Below, piece by piece: positions 35,827 through 43,592 of a DNA stretch of 64,000 nt. Below the pieces are notes generated by a model, which was not told the DNA's origin, did not search any database, and was given only the letters and a program-made list of their open reading frames with translations. Both the position numbers and the translations under genes were made by a program. Numbering within the stretch: position 1 is the first letter of the stretch; each line of letters starts with the position of its first letter. Source of the DNA: Bradyrhizobium nitroreducens (GTDB lineage Bacteria; Pseudomonadota; Alphaproteobacteria; Rhizobiales; Xanthobacteraceae); contig NZ_LFJC01000003.1 of NCBI RefSeq assembly GCF_002776695.1, forward strand, positions 6,287,225 through 6,351,224, read 5' to 3'.

Positions 35827-36789
35827 ATGATGACACTGCGCCAGGTTGAAGTGATCCGCGCCGTGATGGTGACGGGCACCATCGGCGGCGCGGCCAAGCT
35901 GCTCAACGTCTCGGCGCCCGGAATCAGCCGCCTCGTCAAATACACCGAGCGTTCGCTCGGCATCCGCTTCTTCCAGCGCCAGAACGGGCGCTACTTCCCG
36001 ACCCCGGAAGCCGAGAACATCTTCGAGCAGATCAACGGCGTCTACAAGAAGGTCGACGATCTCTCCGAGATCATCTCCAAGATCGGCCGCGGCGGCCTCT
36101 CGGAATTGCGCATCGGCTCGGTCCCCAGCATCTCGCAGGTGATGGTGCCGCGCGCGATCGAGCGCGTCCGCCGCCGCTATCCTGATTTGGGCATCGACAT
36201 CAACATCCTCAAGCTCGAGGAGGCCATCGACTACCTCATGCTCGGCCGCGGCGAGTGCGTGGCGATGAGCTACCGGCTGGAGCATTCCGCGCTCGACTTC
36301 ATGCCGCTCGCCTCGGGCGAATTGTACTGCATCGTGCCGCCGGGCCACGAGCTCGCCGGCCGCAGGCAGGTCTCGGCCGCCGAGATCACCCGCTATCCGC
36401 TGATCGGCATCGATCCCAACGATCCCTACGGCCGGATCATGGCCGAGATCTTCGCGCGCCACCGGCTCGACTACAACATCACCATCCGCGCGCGCTTCGG
36501 CACCACGGTCTGCGCGCTGGTGAAGGCGGGGCTCGGCATCGCCATCATCGACCAGTTCACCGTGGCCCATGGCGGCTATCCCGGGATCGAGCTGTTGAAG
36601 ATCGCCGAGCCGACGCGGTTCGATACCTACATCGCGGTCAAGCGCGGCGCACCGCTGTCGCTGCATGCCGAAGCGTTCATCGAGGCGCTGCGCGCCGAGA
36701 TGCGCGCGGTCGAGCCGTCCCGCGGCAGCGGCAAGGCCGCGCCGGGCGGCAGCGGCAAGGCCGCGCCGGCGCGCGGCCGGAAGAAATAA
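35827..36789 (+). CDS. LysR-family transcriptional regulator
   Basis: A 320-residue LysR regulator. The N-terminal winged helix (1-60) has MTLRQVEVIRAVMVTGTIGG and VSAPGISRLVKYTERSLG. The effector domain (about 90-295) is complete. The C-terminus ends with a short tandem repeat, SGKAAPGG then SGKAAPAR, encoded by a near-perfect DNA repeat, making a basic tail. It directly precedes, in the same direction, the quinate/shikimate gene cluster and is its likely regulator. The start at 35827 is preferred over 35779 because it begins at the conserved MTLRQ. Confidence 0.87.
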   Translation: MMTLRQVEVIRAVMVTGTIGGAAKLLNVSAPGISRLVKYTERSLGIRFFQRQNGRYFPTPEAENIFEQINGVYKKVDDLSEIISKIGRGGLSELRIGSVPSISQVMVPRAIERVRRRYPDLGIDINILKLEEAIDYLMLGRGECVAMSYRLEHSALDFMPLASGELYCIVPPGHELAGRRQVSAAEITRYPLIGIDPNDPYGRIMAEIFARHRLDYNITIRARFGTTVCALVKAGLGIAIIDQFTVAHGGYPGIELLKIAEPTRFDTYIAVKRGAPLSLHAEAFIEALRAEMRAVEPSRGSGKAAPGGSGKAAPARGRKK

Positions 36790-36841
36790 CATGATGTTAG
36801 GTTTGCCGGATAAATGGGTAATTGTGTTAGCCCAAGGACAG

Positions 36842-36928
36842 GCTATCGTCGGGGTTGGAAGCCCCCTTGGAATTCTGCGGGTTTCCCCGCTAATGACCGG
36901 GACCGAACGTTCCCTTTGAGACGATAGC
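36842..36928 (+). promoter_or_regulatory. Candidate structured RNA leader of the quinate/shikimate operon
   Basis: GCTATCGTC (36842-36850) and GACGATAGC (36920-36928) are perfectly complementary 9-base arms enclosing three local hairpins: GGGG/CCCC (36851-36866), GCGGG-TTTC-CCCGC (36877-36890) and GGGA/TCCC (36899-36914). The 3' arm ends five bases before the ATG at 36934 and covers the purine-rich ribosome site, so pairing would block translation. No known riboswitch class is recognised. The surrounding DNA is less GC-rich than its neighbours. Confidence 0.4.
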
Positions 36929-36933
36929 GAACC

Positions 36934-37812
36934 ATGTCCAAGCGCGGATACGCCGCCAGCAAGAAGCTCCTCACCGGCCTGATCGGCGCGCCGATCGCGC
37001 ATTCCGCATCGCCCGCCATGCATGAACGCGCCGCCGAGGCGCTCGGCCTGCGCGGCCATTATCAGCTGATCGAGGTGGCCGGCGCCGACGCGGCCGGCCT
37101 CAGCCTGATGCTGGAGGGCGTGCGGCGGCTCGGCTTTGCCGGCGTCAACGTCACCTACCCCTACAAGGAAGCGGTCGTCCCGCTGCTCGACGAGTTGGCG
37201 CCCGGCGCGGCCGCGATGGGGGCGGTCAACACCGTCGTGGTCAAAGACGGCCGCCTGATCGGCCACAACACCGACACGACAGGCTTTGCCCGCGCGGTGG
37301 CGCCGCTGCTGGCACCCGCCGGGAACGCCGTCGCGGTGATCGGCGCCGGCGGCGTCGGCAAGGCGATCGCCTTTGCATTGGCGAGCCTGAAGGTTTCCGA
37401 CATCCGCATCTTCGACAGCGAGCCGGCGCGCGCCGCGACACTCGTCTCCCTGCTGGCACCGCTTGGTGGCGCGAGGATCGCAGCAAACGTCGAGGATGCG
37501 CTAAGCGGCGCAACCGGCCTCGTCAACGGCACGCCGGTCGGCATGCTGCCGAACCGGGGCATGCCGGTCGCCGCCGCGTTGCTGCATGAAAAACTCTGGG
37601 TGGCGGATGCCGTCTATTCGCCTCTGATCACGCCCCTGCTGGCGGCGGCCCAGGCCAAGGGCGCACAGATCATGACCGGGCGGGAGCTTGCGATCTATCA
37701 GGCGGCCGACGCTTTCGAACTGTTCACGGGCCTTGCCGCATCGACCGAGGTGATGGGAAAGGCATTCGACGAGGTGATGGCGGCACGAAGCGCGGCCTAT
37801 CACGCAGCGTAA
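36934..37812 (+). CDS. Shikimate/quinate dehydrogenase (AroE family)
   Basis: A 292-residue AroE-family NAD(P)-dependent dehydrogenase. The substrate domain has the Ser-x-Ser motif in AHSASPAMH (Ser24, Ser26) and the catalytic Lys78 in GVNVTYPYKEAV. The cofactor domain has the glycine motif IGAGGVGKAIAFAL and the NTDTTGF loop. The following Asp in RIFDSEPARA, rather than a basic NRT patch, suggests NAD(H) preference, as in catabolic quinate/shikimate dehydrogenases. It leads a transporter and 3-dehydroshikimate-dehydratase operon, so oxidation of quinate or shikimate is likelier than a biosynthetic role. Confidence 0.87.
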   Translation: MSKRGYAASKKLLTGLIGAPIAHSASPAMHERAAEALGLRGHYQLIEVAGADAAGLSLMLEGVRRLGFAGVNVTYPYKEAVVPLLDELAPGAAAMGAVNTVVVKDGRLIGHNTDTTGFARAVAPLLAPAGNAVAVIGAGGVGKAIAFALASLKVSDIRIFDSEPARAATLVSLLAPLGGARIAANVEDALSGATGLVNGTPVGMLPNRGMPVAAALLHEKLWVADAVYSPLITPLLAAAQAKGAQIMTGRELAIYQAADAFELFTGLAASTEVMGKAFDEVMAARSAAYHAA

Positions 37813-37869
37813 CCGAAGCGGCCGGACACAAGGCCGCGGAGCACATCAGAGAAAATGGGAGGAGAGACC

Positions 37870-39000
37870 ATGAAGACGACTATTCTGGCAGGCGCCCTGC
37901 TTGCCTTCGCAGCTGCAACCAGCGTTCACGCCCAGGCGATCAAGCTCGCCGACGTCGCCGAACTGTCCGGTGGCGGCGCCACCGTCGGCACCAACTGGAA
38001 GAACGGCATCGATCTCGCGATCGAGGAGATCAACGCCAAGGGCGGCGTGCTCGGCCGCAAGCTCGAAGTCACCCATGCCGACTCGCAGTCCAATCCGGGC
38101 GTGGCGCGCGCCCAGGTGCAGAAGGCGCTCGATGCCGAGCCCTATGTGCTGCTCGGGCCCGGCTATTCCGGCTCGGTGAAGGTGACGGCCCCGCTCGCGG
38201 CCGAAGCCGGCATCGCGCAGATCATGGGCGGCGAAGCTGCCGAGCTGACGCAGGCCGGCAACAAATTCCTGTTCCGCACCTCGTTCGGCCAGCAATCCTC
38301 GATGCCGAAGGTCGCGAAATACATTCACGACGAGATGAAGGCGAAGACGGTCGCGGTGGTCTGGGTCAACAACGATTTCGGCCGCGGCGGACGTGACATG
38401 GTGACCAAGGAGCTCGAACGGCTCGGCTCCAAGGTCGTCGCCGACCTCTCGACCGAAGCCGGCCAGGCGGACTTCGCCGCCGACGTCGGCAAGATCAAAG
38501 CTGCCAATCCCGACGCCGTGTTCGTCTATCTGAACGAGGAAGAGAGCGCGCGCATCCTGAAAGAGCTGAAGCGCCAGGGCGTCAATGCGCCGCTGATGGG
38601 CGAGACCACGCTGATCGGCCAGAAGGTGATCGAGCTCGCGGGCGACGCCGCCAACGGCGCGCGCGGCCATGTCGGTCTCACCACCGATGCCCCTGTCGAC
38701 CTGGTCAAGCAATTCCGTGAGAAGTTTTCCAAGAAGTACAATTACGTCCCTGATCACAACGGCCTGAAGGGCTATCTCGCCGTCTACATGGTGAAGGCCA
38801 CCACCGAGAAGATGGGCAAGGTCGACCCGAAGAAATTCGCCGACACGCTGCACGGCCTCACCATCAAGGCCGCCGACGAGCCGGGCATCCTGATGGACGT
38901 CACCTTCAGCGACACCGGCGACATCGACCGCCAGAGTTTTCTGGTCGAGGTGGTCGAAGGCAAGCAGGTCGTGAAGCAGGTGCTGCCCAAGGTGAAGTGA
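37870..39000 (+). CDS. ABC transporter substrate-binding protein (liv type; quinate/shikimate cluster)
   Basis: A 376-residue periplasmic binding protein of the Leu/Ile/Val (type I) fold. Residues 1-22 are a signal peptide ending VHA before QAIKLADVAEL. The text KNGIDLAIEEINAKGGVLGRKLEV is the family opening, and NDFGRGGRDMVTKELERLG is the second-domain motif. A strong ribosome site GGGAGGAGAG precedes the ATG at 37870. It is followed by livHMGF-type genes and lies between shikimate-dehydrogenase and dehydratase genes, so quinate, shikimate or a related hydroaromatic acid is the likely ligand. Confidence 0.88.
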   Translation: MKTTILAGALLAFAAATSVHAQAIKLADVAELSGGGATVGTNWKNGIDLAIEEINAKGGVLGRKLEVTHADSQSNPGVARAQVQKALDAEPYVLLGPGYSGSVKVTAPLAAEAGIAQIMGGEAAELTQAGNKFLFRTSFGQQSSMPKVAKYIHDEMKAKTVAVVWVNNDFGRGGRDMVTKELERLGSKVVADLSTEAGQADFAADVGKIKAANPDAVFVYLNEEESARILKELKRQGVNAPLMGETTLIGQKVIELAGDAANGARGHVGLTTDAPVDLVKQFREKFSKKYNYVPDHNGLKGYLAVYMVKATTEKMGKVDPKKFADTLHGLTIKAADEPGILMDVTFSDTGDIDRQSFLVEVVEGKQVVKQVLPKVK

Positions 39001-39002
39001 TC

Positions 39003-39143
39003 TTCGCCTCTCCCCGCACGCGGGGAGAGGCCGACGCGCAAAGCGCGGCGGGTGAGGGGGACTCTCCGCGAGTCCAACTGTCACCGTCCTTGCGGAGACT
39101 CCCCCTCACCCCACCCTCTCCCCGCAAGCGGGGCGAGGGAGAC
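39003..39143. repeat. Palindromic repeat, family E (copy 4)
   Basis: TTCGCCTCTCCCCGCACGCG at the left and CCCCGCAAGCGGGGCGAGGG at the right enclose GGTGAGGGGGACTCTCC and its inverse. It is the reverse complement of the element at 26541-26696. It lies between the binding protein and its permease genes, where a hairpin would allow higher expression of the binding protein. Confidence 0.75.
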
Positions 39144-39178
39144 GAGAGAGCGAGGCGAGGGATAGACACGAGGGGAAC

Positions 39179-40054
39179 ATGTCCAATCTGTTCGATCTTC
39201 TGGTCGCCGGACTTGCCACCGGCGCGATCTATGCGCTGGTCGCGGTCGGCTTCACGCTGCTGTGGCAGACCTCGCAGACCATCAATTTCGCGCAAGGCGA
39301 GTTCGTGATGCTGCCGGCGTTCCTGATGCTGGCGGCGATGCATGCGGGCGCGCCGTTCTGGCTCGCGATCATCCTCGGCATCCTCTTGTCGATGATCCTG
39401 CTCGGGCTCGGCTTCAAGCTGTTGCTCGTCGACCCCATGATGCGCCACGGCGTGCTGCCGCTGGCGATCGCGACCATGGCGCTCGCGATCGGCATCAAGG
39501 AAGCGGTCAAGCAGTTCTTCAGCGCCGAAGCCTCGCCCTTCCCCTCGATCGTGCCGACCGGCGACGTCTCCATCTTCGGCCATGCGGTGTCGCTGCAGAG
39601 CATCGGCGTGCTCGTCGTCGCCATTCTTGCGGTGCTCGGCCTGACCACGCTGCTGAACCGCACCTCGCTCGGCCACCAGATGCAGGCGGCCGCACAAAAT
39701 CCGACCGTGGCGCGCATCATCGGCGTGCCGGTCGAGCGCATGATCCTGCTGACCTTCCTGATCAACGCCTTCCTGGTCGCCCTCGCTTCGCTGCTGATCA
39801 CGCCGATTTATCTGGCAAAATTCTCCTCCGGCGAGGTGCTGGGCCAGGCCGCCTTCATCGCGGCGATCGTCGGCGGCTTCAACCAGGTGCGCGGCGCGAT
39901 CGCCGGCGGCCTGCTGATCGGCGTGCTCGACAACCTCGCGGCCGCCTATGTCTCCACCCAATATCGCGCCGCCGTGCCGATGATCTTCCTGATCGCCGTC
40001 ATCCTGTTCCGGCCGCAAGGTCTGCTCGGCCGCGCCGAGGAGCGCACCGTATGA
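39179..40054 (+). CDS. ABC transporter permease LivH (quinate/shikimate cluster)
   Basis: A 291-residue liv-type permease with eight or so membrane segments, opening MSNLFDLLVAGLATGAIYAL and containing TINFAQGEFVMLPAFLML, the LivH signature. The C-terminal VGGFNQVRGAIAGGLLIGVL loop contacts the ATPases. The stop overlaps the start of the next permease by four bases (ATGA). It is the first of four coupled transporter genes after the binding protein. Confidence 0.9.
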   Translation: MSNLFDLLVAGLATGAIYALVAVGFTLLWQTSQTINFAQGEFVMLPAFLMLAAMHAGAPFWLAIILGILLSMILLGLGFKLLLVDPMMRHGVLPLAIATMALAIGIKEAVKQFFSAEASPFPSIVPTGDVSIFGHAVSLQSIGVLVVAILAVLGLTTLLNRTSLGHQMQAAAQNPTVARIIGVPVERMILLTFLINAFLVALASLLITPIYLAKFSSGEVLGQAAFIAAIVGGFNQVRGAIAGGLLIGVLDNLAAAYVSTQYRAAVPMIFLIAVILFRPQGLLGRAEERTV

Positions 40055-41049
40055 GCGGTTTCGGCAAACCCCTGAAGATCGCGCTCGGCCTTGCCGTCAT
40101 CGCCGGCCTGATCATCGTGCCCATGAACTTCAACCGCTACGGCCTGTTCATCCTCAGCCAATGGGCGGTGATGAGCATCGCTGCGATGGGGCTCAACCTC
40201 ACGCTCGGTTACGCCGGCCAGGTCTCGCTGGCGCAGGGCGCCTTCGTCGGCATCGGCGCCTATGCGGCGGCGATCATGACCACCCATGGCTGGCCGCTGC
40301 CGGCGGCAATCCTGGTCGCGATCGCCTTGAGCTTTTCGGTCGGCTGGGTGCTCGGCTATCCGGCGCTGCGCGTGCAGCACCATTACCTCGCCTTCGTCAC
40401 GCTGGCCTTCTCCACCCTTGCATTCCTGGTGTTCCGGAACGAGAGCTGGCTCACCGGCGGCATCTACGGCATCTCCAACATCCCGCGCCCGCACGTCCTC
40501 GGGATCGCCACCAACAAGCCGCTGCCGTTCTACTATGTCTGCCTCGGCTCGCTCGCGATCGTGTCGGTCGCGGTGTGGTGGCTGATCCGCTCGCCCTGGG
40601 GCCGCGCCTTCATGGCGCTGCGCGAGAATCCCTTGCGCGCGCAATCGCTCGGCATCGACACGCGCCGCTATACGCTGATGGCGTTCGCGATCGGCTCGGC
40701 GCTCGGCGGCGTCGCCGGCGCGCTCTACGCGCCGCTGACGCAATATATCGATCCGGTGCCGTTCAACCTGTCGCTCTCGCTCGACCTGCTGATGATGGTG
40801 ATCGTCGGCGGCGCCGGCTTCTATTTCGGCCCGTTCCTAGGGGCGATGATCGCGGTGCTGCTGCCGGAATGGCTGCGCTTCACCGAGGGCTATTATCTGA
40901 TGCTCTACGCGGTGGCGGTGATGGGGCTTCTGATCTGGTCGCCGACGGGCATTCTGGGAATCCTCGACCGCTATCTCGCCGAGCGCCGCACCAAGGCGGC
41001 GTCCGCGCTGCGCGCCGTCGCAAAATCCCGACTGGAGACGGCGCAATGA
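40051..41049 (+). CDS. ABC transporter permease LivM (quinate/shikimate cluster)
   Basis: A 332-residue permease with LivM landmarks LNLTLGYAGQVSLAQGAFVG (residues about 45-65) and GGAGFYFGPFLGAMIAV near the C-terminus. It overlaps the upstream permease and the downstream ATPase gene by four bases each, which indicates strict co-translation. It builds the membrane channel with the LivH-type partner. Confidence 0.9.
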   Translation: MSGFGKPLKIALGLAVIAGLIIVPMNFNRYGLFILSQWAVMSIAAMGLNLTLGYAGQVSLAQGAFVGIGAYAAAIMTTHGWPLPAAILVAIALSFSVGWVLGYPALRVQHHYLAFVTLAFSTLAFLVFRNESWLTGGIYGISNIPRPHVLGIATNKPLPFYYVCLGSLAIVSVAVWWLIRSPWGRAFMALRENPLRAQSLGIDTRRYTLMAFAIGSALGGVAGALYAPLTQYIDPVPFNLSLSLDLLMMVIVGGAGFYFGPFLGAMIAVLLPEWLRFTEGYYLMLYAVAVMGLLIWSPTGILGILDRYLAERRTKAASALRAVAKSRLETAQ

Positions 41050-41789
41050 GTGCGGTCCTCGAAGTCACCGGCATCAAAAAGAACTTTGGCGGCATCAGCG
41101 CCGTCGACGGCGTCTCCTTCGACGTGCGCGAGGGCGAGATCCTCGGGCTGATCGGCCCGAACGGCTGCGGCAAGTCCACCCTGTTCAACTGCATCCTCGG
41201 CCAGCTCACACCATCAGGCGGCGAAGTGAAGCTCGACGGCAAGCTCGTCACGGGCCTCCGTCCCGCCGAGCTCAACAAGCTCGGGGTCAGCCGAACCTTC
41301 CAGCTCCTGCAGGTGTTCCCAAAACTCTCGGTGCGCGAGAACCTGATCCTCGCCGGGCAGGAGCACCAGGGCAACATGGCCTCGCGCCTGGTCGGCCGCT
41401 CCGATGCCGGACTGACTGATGCCGCCAACCAGATGATCGGCTTCTTCAAGCTCGACCATCTCGCCGACGAGCCGGCCGGCGGCCTCTCCTACGGCCAGCA
41501 GAAGCTGCTCGATGCCGCCATGGCCTTCATGGGCGGCCCGCGCCTCGTGCTGCTGGACGAGCCCGCCGGCGGCGTCAACCCGTCGATGCTGGCGGATCTC
41601 AAGGACCGGCTGGTCGCGATCAACCGCGAGAAGAACGCCACCTTCGTCGTGATCGAGCACAACATGGAGTTCGTGATGTCGCTGTGCTCGCGCGTGATGG
41701 TGATGGCGGAAGGCAAGGTGCTGGCGATGGGACGCCCGGATGAGGTGCGCAAGAACCCGGCGGTGATCGAAGCCTATCTCGGACATTGA
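41046..41789 (+). CDS. ABC transporter ATP-binding protein LivG (quinate/shikimate cluster)
   Basis: A 247-residue ATPase with Walker A GPNGCGKSTL, signature LSYGQQKLLDAAMAF, Walker B LVLLDEPAGGVNP and switch His in VIEHNM. N-terminal KKNFGGISAVDGVSFDV is of the LivG type. The signature motif begins LSYGQ, as in several aromatic/urea-type liv systems. The livF-type gene follows after 10 bases. Confidence 0.9.
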   Translation: MSAVLEVTGIKKNFGGISAVDGVSFDVREGEILGLIGPNGCGKSTLFNCILGQLTPSGGEVKLDGKLVTGLRPAELNKLGVSRTFQLLQVFPKLSVRENLILAGQEHQGNMASRLVGRSDAGLTDAANQMIGFFKLDHLADEPAGGLSYGQQKLLDAAMAFMGGPRLVLLDEPAGGVNPSMLADLKDRLVAINREKNATFVVIEHNMEFVMSLCSRVMVMAEGKVLAMGRPDEVRKNPAVIEAYLGH

Positions 41790-41799
41790 GGACAAGATC

Positions 41800-42537
41800 A
41801 TGAGCGAGCCAATCCTCTCGGTTCACAATCTCGTCGGCGGCTATGGCAAGATGACGATCCTGAACGGCACGAGCTTTTCCGTCCCGCAGGCCACCATCAC
41901 CACCATCATCGGCCCGAACGGCGCCGGCAAGTCGACCGTGTTCAAGGCGATCTTCGGCCTGTTGAAGCTGCGCGAAGGCAAGGTCAATTTTGCCGGCCGC
42001 GACGTCACGAACCTGAGCCAGCGCGCGCTGCTCACTGCCGGCATCTGCTACGTGCCGCAGGGCCGCAACATCTTTCCCGAGCTGTCGGTCCGCAGCAATA
42101 TCGAGCTTGGCGGCGTCTCGGCCGGGAAAGGACTCGACCTGCCGAAGCGGATCGAGGCGGCGCTGGATTTGTTTCCGGCGCTGCGCCGCAAATCCGCGCA
42201 GCAGGCCTCGACGCTCTCCGGCGGCGAGCAGAAGCAATTGGAGATCGCCCGCTCGCTGCTGCTCGAGCCGAAGCTGGTCCTGATCGACGAACCTTCGATC
42301 GGCCTGTCGCCGCTGATGGTGCAGCAGACCTTCGATATCCTCAAGAGCTTGCGCGATCGCGGCGTCACCATCCTGATGATCGAGCAGAACGCGCGCTCGG
42401 CACTGGAAATCTCCGACATCGGCATCGTGCTCGAGCTCGGCCAGACCCGCATGGTCGACGATGCCAGGCGCATCCTGAACGACCCCCGCATCGGTCAGCT
42501 CTTCCTCGGCGGCGCCATGGAGGAAAGCGCGGCATGA
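41800..42537 (+). CDS. ABC transporter ATP-binding protein LivF (quinate/shikimate cluster)
   Basis: A 245-residue ATPase with Walker A GPNGAGKSTV, the LivF marker YVPQGRNIFPELSVRSNIEL, signature LSGGEQKQLEIARSL and Walker B LVLIDEPSIGLSP. It completes the ABC system begun by the binding protein at 37870. Its stop overlaps the ATG of the following oxidoreductase gene by four bases (ATGA), which ties transporter and enzyme genes into one operon. Confidence 0.9.
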   Translation: MSEPILSVHNLVGGYGKMTILNGTSFSVPQATITTIIGPNGAGKSTVFKAIFGLLKLREGKVNFAGRDVTNLSQRALLTAGICYVPQGRNIFPELSVRSNIELGGVSAGKGLDLPKRIEAALDLFPALRRKSAQQASTLSGGEQKQLEIARSLLLEPKLVLIDEPSIGLSPLMVQQTFDILKSLRDRGVTILMIEQNARSALEISDIGIVLELGQTRMVDDARRILNDPRIGQLFLGGAMEESAA

Positions 42538-43592
42538 GCGCGCGACTGCGCATCGCCGTCGCCGGCGCCGGCCTGATCGGCCGCCGCCATATCGAGTTGA
42601 TCACGGCGTCACCGGACTGCGAGCTCGCCGGCATCGCCGACCCCTCGCCTGCTGCGCAGGACTATGCGCAAGCCCGCAAAACTGCCTGCTACGCCGATCA
42701 CCGCGCGCTGCTGGCGCAGGAAAGGCCCGACGGTCTCATCATCGCCTCGCCCAACATGTTGCACCTGCCGATGGCGCTCGATTGCGCGGCAGCCGGCGTC
42801 CCTGCGCTGATCGAAAAGCCGGTGACCGATACGGTCGTCAACGCGCAGCGTCTTTGTGCCGCCGTCGAGCGGGCCGGCGTTCCGATGCTGGTCGGCCATC
42901 ACCGCCGGCACAATCCGATCATCAAGGCCGCGCGCGAAGCGGTGGCGAACGGCAAGCTCGGCCAGCTCACCGCCGTGGTCGGGCTGTGGTTGCTGAAAAA
43001 GCCCGACGACTATTTCGAGGTGGCCTGGCGCCGCGAGCAGGGGGGCGGACCGCTGCTGATCAACCTGATCCACGACATCGACAATCTCCGCTTCATCTGC
43101 GGCGAGATCGCCGAGGTGCAGGCGCTGACCTCGAACAAGGTGCGCGGCTTCGCTGTCGAGGACACCGCCGCGCTGCTGCTGCGCTTTGAGCGTGGCGCAT
43201 TGGGGACGGTGACTGTGTCGGATGCGACGCCGGCGCCGTGGAGCTGGGAGCTGACATCGGGCGAGAACGCTGCGTACCCCAAGCAGGACCAGCCCTGTTA
43301 CATCCTCTCCGGCACCGAGGGATCGCTTTCCGTGCCCGATATGGAGCTGTGGTCCTACACACAGCAGCCCGGCTGGTATGCGCCGCTGTCGCGCGGAACC
43401 ATCGCACCGCTCGCGCTCGATCCGCTGGTCGAGCAGCTCCGTCATTTCTGCGCGGTCGTCAGGGGCCAGGAACGGCCTTTGATCACGGCCGAGGATGCAA
43501 TGGGAACGCTCGCCGTCGTCGAAGCCGTCAGCGAGGCCGCGCGCACGGGCCAGACAATTTCACCGGGGCGGATCATGGAGCAGGCAGCATGA
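42534..43592 (+). CDS. Gfo/Idh/MocA-family oxidoreductase
   Basis: A 352-residue NAD(P)-dependent oxidoreductase. The N-terminal Rossmann motif is AVAGAGLIGRRH, followed by the EKPVTD motif containing the conserved lysine. The C-terminal sheet domain has the GGPLLINLIHDID histidine motif. Family members oxidise polyols, sugars or hydroaromatic acids. Lodged between a transporter and 3-dehydroshikimate dehydratase with four-base overlaps on both sides, it may be a second quinate/shikimate dehydrogenase or act on a related cyclitol. The substrate is inference only. Confidence 0.82.
   Translation: MSARLRIAVAGAGLIGRRHIELITASPDCELAGIADPSPAAQDYAQARKTACYADHRALLAQERPDGLIIASPNMLHLPMALDCAAAGVPALIEKPVTDTVVNAQRLCAAVERAGVPMLVGHHRRHNPIIKAAREAVANGKLGQLTAVVGLWLLKKPDDYFEVAWRREQGGGPLLINLIHDIDNLRFICGEIAEVQALTSNKVRGFAVEDTAALLLRFERGALGTVTVSDATPAPWSWELTSGENAAYPKQDQPCYILSGTEGSLSVPDMELWSYTQQPGWYAPLSRGTIAPLALDPLVEQLRHFCAVVRGQERPLITAEDAMGTLAVVEAVSEAARTGQTISPGRIMEQAA

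Noticed and set aside
36842..36928. Interpretation of the leader as a TPP, SAM-II, SAH or glycine riboswitch, or as a tRNA
   Set aside because: The hallmark sequences of those classes (for example CTGAGA and the ACCTGAT-type core of TPP, or a GTTCGAATC T-loop of tRNA) are absent. Only the generic stem architecture supports it, so it is reported as unclassified.
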